Shown: positions 1-13,600, counted from the stretch's first letter. The stretch: DNA of 64,000 nucleotides from Rotaria sordida (GCA_905250125.1 CAJNOL010000041.1:248001-312000); one strand, 5' to 3'. A program made the numbers and translations. Notes: generated from the letters alone by a model not told the origin.

Positions 1-1379
1 ATTTAAAAATCAGATTGAATCTGTGTTAAATTTATTTGATATTAAAAGATTGTAGAAGAAATTATTCTTTTGTTTTTTGCTCGCCATAAAATCAATCTGT
101 AATAACATACAAATATATAAATTCATTTTTCTAGACTTTTGATAATGTCAATTTCACACTTAAATATCGAATATGATATATATCTATAGCTTTCAATAAT
201 CGAAAAAGAATACGAATAAAATTGAATGAAATTTAGTAAACTATTAGGATCATAAAACCTGTCTAGGACATTTGAGGGTATGGATGAAGAGAATAACCAT
301 GCCTGCGAGCAAGTTGTTCGAGTTCTCATAAAAGGGAACACTTTTGAAGAAACAACTTGAATTATTAATCTATACAAAGCAATTGTTTTTATATATGAAT
401 TTATTAAAGAAATATGTCATCAAACGATTGAACAACTTTACCGTACTAATCGTCAATCTTTCAAATATAAAAATATTGATTATCGGATATTGTTTATTAT
501 TGAAAGATGATCATTCCTAATTGTAAGACACATACGAGAAGCAAATATATTTCTATGACATATAAGTTCTTGTAACTATGATTCTTCTTGCGATACTGAT
601 AAGTTTTATATCGAATTTTATAAACAGCAGTGTCCTCTTTTTTATCCTTGCGACTATGAAAAATCACCGATTACTAAACGATGCCATTTTCAACTTATAC
701 AATTTTGAGTTGATTATCACTAAATCTGTCGTTGATGTTAATTAACTCTTTAGTAACTTAATCATTGTTTCAAACTAATCCAATTACTTGTATCGTATGA
801 CTTTTTCTTTATATGTACATTTGAGTAAATGTAAACATCAGACAACAAAAGCTTTCTACATTGTCATTTTTATTACAGCTCCATGCTAAACTTCTGCCGT
901 AAGAAACACAAACATGTGTGATGTATAACCACTCTATATTACGTATGTTTATCTTTTGTCAGTAATCAAAGTGTTAAAAGACTCAGTATTGACAACATTC
1001 TCGACAGTAATTGGTCTAATTGGCAATGGCACATCAAGGATTGTAGGCACTGTTCTTATAAACGTACCTAATGTTTACAATATGTCAATTATAGATTTGT
1101 ATTGAAATGAGAATATTGAATAAAAACTATTGATCTACATAAAATTTTCGTTTTGAAAAATCCAGATGGCATTAATAATCGTTAATAAGTTTTCAAAACG
1201 GTTTTTGTTTTGATTGGATAAAAAATTTCTTCAATCAGGCATATTCTCATCCTATCGAGCGACGTAGCGTGGCAAGTAGATACTATCATTATTATTCCAT
1301 AAAAAGAAAAAAAGTGCAAATAAATCAATTTCGGTGAACAATCAAAACGTCCAATTAATTATACTATTAAAAAATCTCA
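1..1379. other. Intergenic, no gene seen
   Basis: AT-rich DNA with no open frame that looks coding and no splice-linked exon series. It should include the promoter of the MESD gene that starts at 1380, but no clear core element can be named. Confidence 0.6.
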
Positions 1380-2353
1380 ATGAATTCCTTTTATTTTCTC
1401 ATCATTTGTTTTATTTTACTTTATACATTTGATAATACAAATGGACATGATGATAGACCTAAACGGGAAAAAACACATTTAAAAAAAGATCCACGAGATT
1501 ATACAGATAGAGATGCAGATAGTCTTTTTGAAGAGTGGGAGGTAAAATTTAATTTTATTAATTTTTCTTTTCTCTCTCTCTCTATATATATATGTATACA
1601 CAAATTTTAGGACAATGATGAAGATATTTTACCTGAAGATGAACGAGATGATTATTTTTTTCGTAGTAAAAATCGACCTAATATTCGACCTGAAGATTTA
1701 GTTGGTAAACCACAGGAAGAAATAATGAAATTATCAAAAAAAGGACAAACATTAATGATGTTTGCTACTGTTTCGGGTTCACCAACACGACGAGAAACTG
1801 AACAAATTACTCAAATATGGTGGTCAGGTTTAAAAAATGCTTTATATGATGTCAATAGGTAAATTTCTTTTTTCTTTTTTTTGGTTTAAATTTAATTCAA
1901 AAGAAAAATGATTGTTGTTGTTGTTGTTATTTATTTTTTACTCAGATATGTTATTGATGATAATCGTATTTTACTTGTTTTATCTGATGGTTCACAAGGA
2001 TTTGATGTAAAAGATTTTCTTGTACAACAAGATCGTTGTCAAGAAGTTACTATTGATAATAAACCTTATTATGGTAAAGGTGCCAAAGTAAGTGTAAATA
2101 TAGAAATAATATCTCCAAAAAATTGATCATACAGATTTAATGTCGATTTTTTTTTTTCGTAATGATAACTTGGATAGACAACCCATATAATCATTTGATT
2201 AGTAAAAATTGTTTCCAACAAGAATTTGAGAGAATTTAAATCTATATGATCAATTTATGGAGTTACTTTATATTTTTAAAAAAATAAAAATTCTTGTTTT
2301 GTTTTTTTTTTCGTTATTAGGAAGAAGATAAACGAAAAAAGAAAGATCTCTGA
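1380..2353 (+). CDS. MESD: MESD / boca, ER chaperone for LRP-family receptors
   Basis: Four exons (1380-1541, 1611-1858, 1946-2087, 2321-2353) join at GT-AG sites into 194 aa. The product starts with a hydrophobic signal peptide (about residues 1-22, then HDDRPKRE). The conserved MESD core follows: DEDILPEDERDDYF, then KKGQTLMMFATVSG, the TEQITQIWWSGLKNA stretch, and SDGSQGFDVKDFLVQQ. The protein ends in a lysine-rich tail closing with KKDL, a KDEL-like ER-retention ending as is typical of the family. Known family role: folding and export from the ER of beta-propeller/EGF modules of LDL-receptor-related proteins, as in Wnt signalling. Length is close to animal MESD. The first ATG is used because it begins the signal peptide. 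Recognition is from sequence pattern, not a database search. Confidence 0.93.
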
Positions 2354-2559
2354 CGAAATTTTTTTTTCAATGCAATCTCATACAAAACAATCTTTTTGAT
2401 TTCTAGTCTTTAACATTAGTTAGTTAATCTCGTAGTTTTGGTAAAGTATTTCATTTGTAAACTGTGATTATAACTCTAATTGTCTTTCTTCTATACTTGA
2501 TACGAATAATAATTTTCTTTTGTTGTGATTATATTTATTTACTTGTGATTAATTTTACT

Positions 2560-2565
2560 AATAAA
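2560..2565 (+). terminator. Candidate poly(A) signal of MESD
   Basis: AATAAA about 207 bp after the MESD stop codon, in an AT-rich 3' flank. Position and motif fit a polyadenylation signal; not proven. Confidence 0.45.
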
Positions 2566-5500
2566 TACAATATTATATCTTTATTCGAGAAAAATTTATA
2601 TAAATCTTTACATAATATTTATTTTTTGTAAAGATTAGATGATTAATTTAAATAATACTCAATATGAAATTTTCAAATAATGGAAAATCAAATGGAAGTA
2701 AGTTTATTTCATAATAGTAAATTAATATTGTGCAATGAAATTTTCAAATAAATATAACGAAAAAGTTTTTTTTTTCATCATTTGTTAGAATACAGCGGAA
2801 AGATTTGATCATAAGAAAAACATGGGAATAGATAGAAACATATCTTAAATAAACTAATGATTCAGAGTTATATGTATATTGATACTTGAATCAAAACTGT
2901 TGTTGAATGTCAAGAAAACATACGGACCAAAAAAAGAATGATACTATTAATGATTTCATAATAACTTTTTTTCTTTTCACAATTTATACTTAATTATTTT
3001 TCCGGAAAAATACGGTGTCATATTGTCAATTAAAACTTAATTAACACGTAGAAATGAAACACCTTTCGTAGTTATTTTGGTATAACACCTTTCAAATATT
3101 TCAAACAAGTCTATAGATAACGAAACAAACGTGAAGATATTTTTAAGTATTTCGAAATATTCTCTTTTTTGTTATGTAGACAAAAGTTTGCTGTAATTAC
3201 GATAAGCATTGAAAAAATCTGCAATTTAAAAATTTTTTTTCCTAGCTGAATTTAAGAAACAAACTGTGAAGTTATTTTTCAGCAGCTCTCTAACTATAGA
3301 TTGAAACAAGTGATTTTTTTTGAAATTTCAGAAGGAGAAAATTGATATACCATTTAGTCATTTAATAGAGCTTTTTCGAGAGCTATAAAATGTATATAGC
3401 CTCATCTTTTTGTCACATAGTTCAATGAACGTCCTCGGAAAAAATACTTTTTCAGCTTAAAAAATTGGTTTGTTGATATATGTTAAGTATTTTTTATTCA
3501 TTTTTTCTCGTCAAGTTTCCTATAGAAATAAGTTCGATATATGTTTTGTCTAAGAGTTGCAAACAAAATAAAAGTTAGAATAAAAAAAAAGACTGATGGT
3601 ATCATTTTTTTTATGACTCAACCGTTATATTTTATTTATTTATGTAATTTGATACTAATAGATTTTTTATTAGTATGATAAGAAAAAAAGTTGAGGTAAT
3701 CTTTCTTGATGTTGTGAAATTTAAAATAGAAATTTATATAATCTTTTGAATGTGAAAAGAAGAAATGTTTTTTTTCATAACAAGAAATTCTACTTCTAAT
3801 TAATCAAGTAAAATTTTCTTATGAAAATAAAGATGTATAGAACAAAAAAAAAGGCAAGTTAGATTTAATATAAAACGTATGAAAATTTAATATTGCGAAA
3901 GTTATTATGAATAACATAAAGCTATGCATTGAATTACATATTTCCAGTTTTTACTAAAAACTTACTTCTTCTTTTCTATATAAAAATAGCAACACATATT
4001 TCAAGAGTTCATTATTAAATAGAAAAAAAAATCTACTCAACTGCCACTCAAGTAGAGTAGACGACTGATTTCACGAGCCCTGAATACATTGGCATTTCTT
4101 TTTTTTTCCTTGTCGAAACAGATCCATTTACTATTGGATTTTTTTTCTACTTTACTCTTGACACGATACCTATGTTAAATAAAAAAAATGAAAAGATATT
4201 TGTCATACTCCTATTTTTTTCTTTCCTATGTATTGATTATAACCGTTTCTCTTATGTGATCGATAGAAATCATACAAAATTCTGCTTACCGGACATTTGA
4301 GACTTTGGTATAAATAAAACATTTCGCACGATAAAATGAAAATCTATCATCCTTTCTCAAGTATTTTATAATCTACAATGCATTAAAAAAGTATGTTATT
4401 CTGTTAGGATGGATTTGATTTTTATTCTTGATATAGTTTGCCGGCTTGTCTATCAGAAGTATATATATATATATGTAAAGTTTAAGATTAGCATAGATGA
4501 AAAGTTTCTGTTCATAAATATTATTGACATTAAAAATCATGACTAAGTGTCTTGATTTTCTCAGAAGCTGCGCCGTCATTCTCTTTACAAAATGCATTTA
4601 TTTGAAAACTTTTGAAATTTTTCATAATTATCCTCTTTTCGATTAAATTTTAGACACAAGTTCTATCATTTTCACGAAAATAATTGTTCAACAACACAAC
4701 CAAGGTTAACATAGAAAGCTGAGTACTTTAGTGAAGATCATATCCTGGGGGAACACAGTTAAAAACTCTGGACAAAAAAAGTAGTGAGAGAGAGTACAGA
4801 TAAAATTTTCGTTGAAGTACTCAGCGTTCAATTTTGACATTGATTTTAATGTCGAACATTTCTTGTCATGCAAATCATCGAAATCCTCCTTGAAACTAAT
4901 TGAAAAAAAGAATAATTGTGAAATGTTTCAAAAGTTGTTGAATAAATGCGTTTTGTACAAGAAATAATAACGCATTTTTTGAAAAATTCTCACGAACAGG
5001 TTATTTTTTATTTCCGAGAAAAACTGATCAGATTTTTTTTGAGCTGTTTGCAGATATGTTGCTTTTACCTCATTCTGACTCATATATTTCTCAGAAAAGA
5101 AAGAGAATCTATCAAGTGTCTATATGCATTTTGTAGAGTGATATAAGATGTATCTAACCGCGGAAGTTATTATCAAAAATATTTACAGACAGAAAAATTT
5201 CGTTTATGTTGATCATTAACTACACAATATATTTCCGAGATATCAATAATCGCTTCTAGATTGAATTATATATCATCATATAAGGAAACTATTAATTATC
5301 ATTTTCTGTATGTTTATATCCTCTCGAATATCATCGAATTTGAGGATGAGTATCCGTTACATTTTGATGATCTCAGCCAGCTTGTTTTTTCAAAGTGAAA
5401 TGATGCTCAAATACTGAGAATGAGTGTTTGACTTGGATCATAATAAATACGTCTAGTCGAAGAAGAATTTTCGAAAGCAAGTGGACGGCCGAAACGTAGT

Positions 5501-5952
5501 AAATTGACTGGTGCACTTCTCGCTGTCAATAATCATAAGTAAAAATGATGAAAAAAAAAAGTGCTGAGTAAATCTTTGTTTCATTAAATAAAATTCTTTT
5601 GTTATTGCTTCGTTTAAATGGTTGTATAGTTTTTCTTTTTAAAGACCTATATTCAACTTATGATTTTGTAATATAATCTTGAAAATGAACGCTTCAGTTT
5701 ATTCTACGTCTACTCGAAAATCCGTTGTTATAGTTTTTAATGAAAGAAAAGAAAAAAAAATGAAAAATTTTATTTTTTTTTGCTAAAGGATATCCTTGTA
5801 TTTATGTTTAATGACATAAAATAAATGTTACTTTTTTTTTTGTTATTTTTCTTATAGATAAATGATTATATAATTGTTTCTTTTTCCATTATTTGTGATT
5901 CTATGTATCAAACGTATTCATATATGTTAGACTAAACCAAGAATAATAATAT
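2566..5952. other. Long intergenic stretch, no convincing gene
   Basis: About 3.4 kb of AT-rich sequence with only short, low-complexity open frames. A pair of inverted GCTGAGTACTT motifs (around 4719 and 4815) may mark a very small decayed MITE of about 120 bp. Nothing else could be supported. Confidence 0.5.
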
Positions 5953-6257
5953 ATGGATATTGAAAAGGTAAAATAAATTAAATCATATTTTTATAAAAGA
6001 AAAAACTAAATTTTTTTAAATATTAGAATTATTATTATAATCAGAAAATCGATTTAATATTTCTTCGAAATATTTGTATAATAACAATATCTCATCTGTT
6101 TGTTAGTATTTTTTTATTTGTATATGTTTCAACAACACTTTGGTATTTACAACAGATATGGTCAACAAATGATGATACTTCTTATCAAATGAGTTTAGTA
6201 ACAAAAAAATTTAGTTATTCGATACGATCATTACTTTTATTATCTAATTTACAATAA
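5953..6257 (+). CDS. Doubtful two-exon small ORF (38 aa)
   Basis: ATG at 5953 opens five codons (MDIEK) before a GTAAAA donor at 5968. An acceptor (AACAG) at 6151-6155 leads into an exon that stays open to TAA at 6255-6257, reading IWSTNDDTSYQMSLVT and onward. Join and frame are consistent and codon choice resembles neighbouring exons. However, the product is tiny, matches nothing I recognise and lies just upstream of TDP1. It could be a real small protein, a remnant of a lost gene, or chance. Confidence 0.22.
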
Positions 6258-6397
6258 TATGAAATATCTTTTTCTTTTATTGTTGTATTTAAAAAAAAAG
6301 ACTTTTTTTTGTCTTTGTTTTTTAAAATATCTTTTTGTTAGTAAAATTAAAATTTTTAGATTTTGACTTCTGGTTTTTGTTTTTGTTCTGCCTTAAA

Positions 6398-9300
6398 ATG
6401 ACGACGAATAAACGAACAGCTTCTTCGCTAATAAATGATGATATTGAAGCAAAAAAACTTAAAACAGAGATTGATTCAACATCTTTAATATCGACTATAA
6501 GCAAAGAATCAATACCATCATTTGTTGATGACAATATTACAAAGAAAAAAATATGTGAATATGGCGAGAAATGTTATCGACAAAAAAATCCAAAACATAC
6601 AGCTGAATATGATCATCCGTGTAAATTACTTTTTTTTTCCTAAATAGGATTCGTTGAGTTAATTTTGAATATTTGATCCGTTATAATCGTGGTACTTTTA
6701 CAAATCCTACAGTTCATTTGTCAGTTTTCTTTCTTTTAGTCGACATTTCAAGCTTAAGATTAAAGACAATAAGATATACCTTAGAGTAGAAAAAAAAACA
6801 ATAAAATAAAATGATCATTAGACTACACTTACGAACAAAATTTCTATTGATTGATTAATCACTTTTGAATTGGAATTATGTGCATCGTGTAGATCTGAAT
6901 AAGTTTTGAATATCCTGAAAAAGAGTTCGGGTTCTTAGCTTATTGTTGTGTAGACACTGCAAATTTACAATGGTTTTTAAATAAATGCCGTAGACCTTTT
7001 CAGAAGAACTGATTTTCGAATTTTGACTTGAAACTTTGTACCAAGAACAGGCCTTAACGAAAACAGTTTATTGTGAAAGCTTTCGGTCTTTTGATTTGCT
7101 TCTATTCTGAAATAAGAACGTCGAATCTGTCGTTATATATGAGCAATGTAAAAGGCATGCTCGTACCATAGCTGCATCTGAAGATAAGAACAACGGCAAG
7201 ACCTGAAACATTTCATTTATAACTAAAAATGAAAATATATGCGGATCACAATAAACTTTTTTCCTTAGAAGAATATTAAAAAAATTCAGATCTTTGAAAA
7301 AAAATTTTACAACTAATTATATTTTAGCTACCAGTGCATCAACATCGGCAAAGGACGTCAACAAACGTTTAACACCAGTTGAAAAAATTGAACAAAGTGA
7401 ACCATATCGATTTTTTCTTTCGACTGTTCATGGAATACAAGATAATTATAATCAAACAAATGCAATTAGTCTAAAAGGTATCTTTATATTATTTCATAAT
7501 ATTTCTTCATAGAAAATCTTGTTTTTTTTTTTTATTAGAAATTCTTTCTGTTGAACATGGACAACTTACTCGTTCTGCTCAATTTAATTATATGTTTGAT
7601 ATTGAATTTTTACTTGAACAATATCCATCTGAATTTCGGTAAGATTTATTTATTTATTTATTTTTTTTGAACATGAATAAAGAAAAACAAAATAATAAAA
7701 TATGATTTTAGATTAAAACCATTATTAATTGTTCATGGTGATTCACGAGATGATAATCATTCATTAAAAACTCAATGTTCACCATATCCACAAATTGAAT
7801 TATGTCCAGCTCGTCTTGATATACCATTTGGTACACATCATACAAAAATGATGTTTTTACTTTATGAAACTGGTTTACGTATTGTTATTCATACAGCAAA
7901 TCTTATTTCACAAGATTGGAGACAAAAAACACAAGGGTAATTTTATTTGTTAATTTAAATTGAAAACAAAAAAACATTTTATTTTTATTCTTAATATTTA
8001 GTATTTGGATTAGTCCTATTTGTCCAAAAACTAATGATACTAGAGAATCGAAAACAAATTTTAAAAAAGATTTACTTGATTATATTGAACAATATCGTAC
8101 TAGACAATTGCAATTTTGGCAGAAAACTATTAATGAACATGATTTTAGTAGTATCAAGTAAGTTGAAAAAGAGAAGATTAGATCATAAATACAGTGAAAT
8201 TTTTCATATTCTGAGCTTGAACATTGTTTTTACAGTCCTGATTGTTATTTTAATCTCTTTTAAATGAACATATGTGCACTTTTTTCTCTTCTTCTCTTCG
8301 TACAATGGTTCTTTTGATTTCAATCGGAGTTTAGAAGAAAAAAGACACTCGATTTCAAATTGAAATAGGGGACTTGCGGATCTTTAGAATTATGATGATG
8401 ATATCTGCAGTATACACCCCTATTTTTATAGGGTTTGAATGTGAGTGTGAGTAGTGAGTATGGGTGTCAGTCAACAGGAGACACGCACCCACACCCTATG
8501 AAAATAGGGATATATACTATACATATCACCATCGTAATTCTCCTCCTCTTCATCATTTCTTGCTAAACTGCTGTTCATAATTTATCATAACTACACATAT
8601 CAGGGAATGCAATGACATTTCAACACTATCTTACATAAAATCAAAAAATTCGATTAATTAATGATAATAACGCTGATAATCATAAATCACAACATAAATT
8701 AGCTGAAAAGTCGAATATTTAAATGATTATCAATCAATCCAAAATTAAAGACGAAAACTCAACAGTTTTGACATAATAAAATTTTATGAAGTACACATCA
8801 ACGTTGATCAAATTTACATAAGTGAAGACTAGATGCAGCAGAGTCACGAGGCCTGGATAGGTCAGAGTCTATCCTAGATGAAAAAGGTAAAGGCTTGTGT
8901 AGGCTCGAGCTCACTCTATGTTGGATAGATAAGCGTTTAGATAGACTTTATTTAATATAACATTTTTTCATTTTCTTCTGACATATGATGCGTTGTTACA
9001 AGGTCAGTACACATTTTATCGACTACCAACTCGTGTCCAATAAGGATAGGCGACGGAGCCACAAGACTTGCAAAGCCTACTCTTAAAAAAAGCACTGAGC
9101 ATGATCTTTTATTATTTTTAAACTAGTAAAGAAGTTTAGATTCTAGAACTTTTGTTTTTATTTCGTAGTAAAATATATACAACATCGTCTATATATGAAC
9201 ACTTTTCAAAAGTTCTGACCATGTTCATTTAAGAAAGATTTTATTGTAATTTATTTTTAGTGTTCATATAATTAGTTCAACACCTGGTCGTCATACAGGA

Positions 9301-10419
9301 GCTAATATAAATAAATTTGGTCATTTAAAACTTCGTCAAGTAAAGAATTAATGAAGAATTTCCTTTAATATATTTTTTTATACTTTATTTAGACATTAAA
9401 AAATTATCTTAATCTTGAAAATAATGAACAATATTATTCAGCACCAATTATAGGACAAGTAATTTATTTTTAATTTTCTTTTATTCAAAAAATTTAATTT
9501 AAAATATTTTCTTTAAGTTTTCAAGTATTGGATCTTTAGGTCCAAATGCAAATTCTTGGTTAACAAAAGAATTTCTTACATCACTCAAACAACTCAATAC
9601 AAATTCATTTGATTCACCAGAATTAAAATTAATCTATCCAACTGTTGAAAATGTTCGTACATCATTCGAAGGTTATATTGCTGGTGGAAGTTTACCCTAT
9701 GTAAGCTGTTGTTTTCTTTTTTTCTTTTTCTTTTAATAAATATTTATTCTATTTGATAAGAATATGCAAACTGCAATGAAACAAACATGGCTTATTAATT
9801 ATCTTCAGTATGTTTATTGAATTATCTTTTGTTTTTTTTTTCTCTCGTCATATATAAAAAAATAAACTTTAGTCGATGGAAAGCTGATCATCGTCAACGT
9901 AGTCGAGCTTCACCACATATTAAAACATATTTACGAGTAACAAATGATCAATATAAAAATCTTCTATGGTTTTTAGTAACTAGTGCAAATTTATCAAAAG
10001 CTGGTTTGATTATTTAAATAAAAAAAAATGAATAGATTTATAATTTTTATTTTATTATCTTCATAGCTTGGGGTGTCTTAGAAAAGAACAATACACAATT
10101 AATGATTCGATCGTAAGTATATTTTGAAATACATCATTTTCGAATAAATGAATATATTTTGAGATATGAAATTGGTGTTTTATTTATTCCAAAACAATTT
10201 TCACAAACAATATTTCCTCTATTTGATTCATCATCATTTCCAATTCCATATGATTTACCACCAGTAAAATATGAATCAACAGGTTAATTAATTTTTTTAT
10301 TTAATAGATTTTTGTGTATTTATTAAATTTTTTTTTTCTTAGATAAACCATGGATAGTCGATATGACATATAAAAATCAACCGGATTCACATGGAAATAT
10401 GTGGGATCCCCATGACTGA
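6398..10419 (+). CDS. TDP1: Tyrosyl-DNA phosphodiesterase 1 with N-terminal PBZ finger
   Basis: Thirteen exons (6398-6620, 7328-7477, 7539-7638, 7712-7936, 8002-8157, 9261-9339, 9393-9458, 9518-9700, 9761-9807, 9873-10003, 10067-10112, 10164-10282, 10343-10419) give 533 aa in frame. TDP1 hydrolyses the 3'-phosphotyrosyl bond left by stalled topoisomerase I in DNA repair. Both HxK catalytic motifs are present: [12 protein letters not shown] (H201, K203) and SPHIKTYLR (about H425, K427), each followed by its partner motif ([27 protein letters not shown]). The C-terminus has the family ending [10 protein letters not shown]...PWIVDMTY. The N-terminus carries a poly(ADP-ribose)-binding PBZ finger with C53, C59, H67 and H73. 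I start at 6398 because an acceptor-like TTTTTAG ends at 6359, so an upstream ATG at 6335 is probably intronic. Introns of 707 and 1103 bp hold repeats. Confidence 0.95.
8386..8541. mobile_element. Hairpin MITE in TDP1 intron
   Basis: The ends are inverted repeats of about 50 bp. The left arm begins AGAATTATGATGATGATAT and runs through CCCCTATTTTTATAGGG; the right arm is its near reverse complement, ending ATCACCATCGTAATTCT. The centre is a GTGAGTGTGAGTAGTGAGT-like stretch. No ORF. It lies in the 8158-9260 intron of TDP1. The superfamily is not clear because no target duplication is obvious. Confidence 0.6.
8833..9085 (+). repeat. Dispersed repeat, family C, copy 1
   Basis: The stretch with GATGCGTTGTTACAAGGTCA, GTGTCCAATAAGGATAGG and AAGCCTACTCT matches the reverse complement of 50230-50370 in a ZNFX1 intron. 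Its left part (GAGTCACGAGGCCTGGATAG) also resembles, in inverted form, the left end of the second copy. No coding capacity. Probably a decayed non-autonomous element. Limits are approximate. Confidence 0.55.
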
Positions 10420-10508
10420 TCTTGTATATTTTTTGAATAAGCTATTGTAAAGTTTTTCTTTTTTTTCTGTTCGTATTAATTAAGCGAGACAAAGATAAAT
10501 ATACATAT

Positions 10509-10521
10509 AAATAAATAAATA
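10509..10521 (+). terminator. Candidate poly(A) signals of TDP1
   Basis: Overlapping AATAAA motifs (AATAAATAAAT) lie about 90 bp after the TDP1 stop and about 80 bp before the WDR81 start, so one transcript must end and the next begin inside a 183-bp gap. Confidence 0.45.
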
Positions 10522-10602
10522 TCCAATCAAATACTCTTTATTTCTTTTTTGTTTCTATTTATTATCATAGAATAAAAAAATTAAGAAAAAAATAAAACTT
10601 GA

Positions 10603-13600
10603 ATGTCAAGTGTTACTGAAAAAATTTTTCTTAATGATGGACCATTCTTAATGTAAGAAATCAATATAAGTTGATTATTTTTCTTTTTTGTCTTATTTTA
10701 TTATAGTAAAATTACGGATACTACTGTTGATGAACAATTAACTGAAAATGCTTCTTTACGTATGATATTACAGTGGTATGAAAGACATATTTATAGACAT
10801 TTATATTTACCACTTTTTCAAACAGAATCTAATACGCCAATTAAATGTGTATGTATTTATTTTAAATGTAAACTTAATAAAACAACAAAAAAAAATCATT
10901 ATGATTGTTATTGTTTAGTCTCATTCTGATGCTTTATTAGCGGCTATTGAACTTTTGTATAATTTGGATCCAACAAATACAAATGTACATCTATCATCAA
11001 CAGCAAATTTATTCCCTTTAAGTAAGTGTTTATGGATAATATATCAAAAGTATTATTTATTGGATATTTCTATTGATTTACAAATAATCTCGATTCGGTT
11101 TTAATCCCTTTTTGTGAAACATGATCTAAAAGGAATGTTGAAGTATAAGGGTAAAAATTTGGATTTTCATACAATACTGTAATAGACACTAACCAGAGAC
11201 AATCACAGATCGTATATCAATAAAATCTCGTTATAATATATTTAACTAATTCGTTAATGAATTCCTGGAGAGGATGGTGAAGAAATGTATCCAAAAATAG
11301 TTGAAATAAAGCAATATTCCTATGGTTAGTAACAGCAGTTACATCATGTTTCACATTTTAATCTCGCCAGGATGGCTCTAATAGCTTTTTTTAGTCGTTA
11401 AAAATAACACATTCTAAAATAATAACTATATGCATTGTGGTTGGATCTTTTAATTGAATTCGATGAACTGTATTTATCAAAGTTTAAGGATAAAATATAT
11501 TTGATTTTTTGGAATGATCTACAAAATTTCATTCAGAAATTTATCAAATTAAAAATAGCAACAGCTGTCATCCAATGCAATAAATGTGAGAATTTCGAAT
11601 TCGATCATTGTTGTAGATTGATTGAAACTAGTCTAGAGCCTGTTTGGTGAGATCCGGGTCCAAAATTTTTGCATCCGATGAGCTCTTAACTAGTCGATCG
11701 TCTTGATCCGTATTGGACTATGATTTCAAAGTATTGAACAATAGTCTTTCGTTTTTTTTTTGATCGATGATAGAATGTAATTCAAAGATGATCTATCCTT
11801 TATGTATCAAAGGGCCAATAGTGAAATTCATAGAATATAAGGATTCGGTTCTTTATATTACTTTTGATGAAAAAAGTGAAGTTCATATTTTGTTTTTCTA
11901 TATTTTGATTAGAAAGTTATACTTTGACTCAACAAACATTATTACTTACTTATGAATCATGGTCGTATACACTTCGTGATCTTTCTACGTATTCTCCATA
12001 TGCTCTTGATGGTTGTCATTTACGTCTTTTATTTATAATATATCAACTTCTTAAAACAATATTATTTATACATCAACGTGGTCTTAGTTGTGGTCCAATT
12101 CAATTAACAGATATTCATATAAATGAACGATATTGGATTCAATTAAAACCTCGTTTTCATTCTTGTTTAGCAACAATTGAATTTGCGTCTGATTGTAGTA
12201 CATTACATAATAATAATAATGTTGATGATGATTATCATAATCATTCATTATCTAAACCAAGATCACGTACAAGTAGTGCATCATTTTCATCAATACCAAA
12301 ACAAAAACCTCGTATATCATATCTTAATGATGATTCATTAGTTATAACAACAAAAATATCACCAAGAACAACAACAATATTACATTCATCTGTTTATCAT
12401 GTTGAACATCGTTATGAAACATATTGTCGAACACATATTGATATTGTTGAATTAATAAAACAATGGCAACTTGGACATATATCTAATTTTGATTATTTAT
12501 TAATATTAAATGCATTATCTGGAAGAAAATTTCATGATCCAAATAATCATTTAATATTTCCATGGATAAATGATTTTACAAGTTCAACATCTAATCTTCG
12601 AGATTTATCACAATCAAAATATCGATTAAATAAAGGTTTTCTTTCTTGAAATTATATATTTTTATTTTTATTTTTTTCAATACTTTATTCTTATGAAGGA
12701 GATGCACAACTTGATTTAACATATAATTACTACTCATCATCACTATCATCATTAACAACAAATATTGTACCACATCATTTAAGTGAACATCTTTCATCAA
12801 TAACTTATTATGTTTATAAAGCACGTCGAACAGAAAAACGAACTTTATGTGATGTAATTTGGTATTTTTTAATATTAAATATATTGGTTTCTTTTTTTTC
12901 TTTTTTGAAATAAAAGAATGTTCGTTCAATTTGGGTACCAAATGAATATCCATCATCAATAGGACGTTTATATTTTTGGACACCGGAAGAATGTATACCA
13001 GAATTTTTTTATGATTCATCTTTATTTCAATCAATTCATGAAGATTTACCTGATTTACTTGTACCAGATTGGTGTTCAAGTCCAGGTTAATTTTTTCGAA
13101 AGATTTCTTCAAAAAAAAAAACAAAACAACTACTTTTTGTTTTTATTCTAGAGGAATTTGTTGAAAAACATCGACAATTATTAGAAAGTCGTGAAATATC
13201 AGAAAATATTCATTTATGGATTGATTTAATATTTGGTCATAAAGTTTGTTTTTTTCGTTTGATCTTTTATTTCATAAAATTATTGTTTTTTTTTTCTTTT
13301 CGTAATAGTTAACTGGTGAAAGTGCAGTTGAAGCAAAAAATGTTTGTCTTCCATTAGTTGATCATCATGAAGATTTACGTAATGGAGGAATTGTACAATT
13401 ATTTCTTAAACCTCGTATAAAAATAAAATTTCTTGTTTTTTTTGTGGCTTAAAAATTATTTATTTAGATCCTCCACGTTTTCTTGCATCTACAAGACAAA
13501 TGATTGAAAATTCATCTTTGACACCAACAACACGTCATTCTACAATACTTGATGAAGAACAAACAAGAAAAATAAGGTTTATTCTATTGAAAGTCTTTTT

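Noticed and set aside
5460..5540. A peptide like SKASGRPKRSKLTGALLAVN as an AT-hook or transposase fragment
   Set aside because: Only about 28 residues, no flanking exon or repeat ends; chance cannot be excluded.
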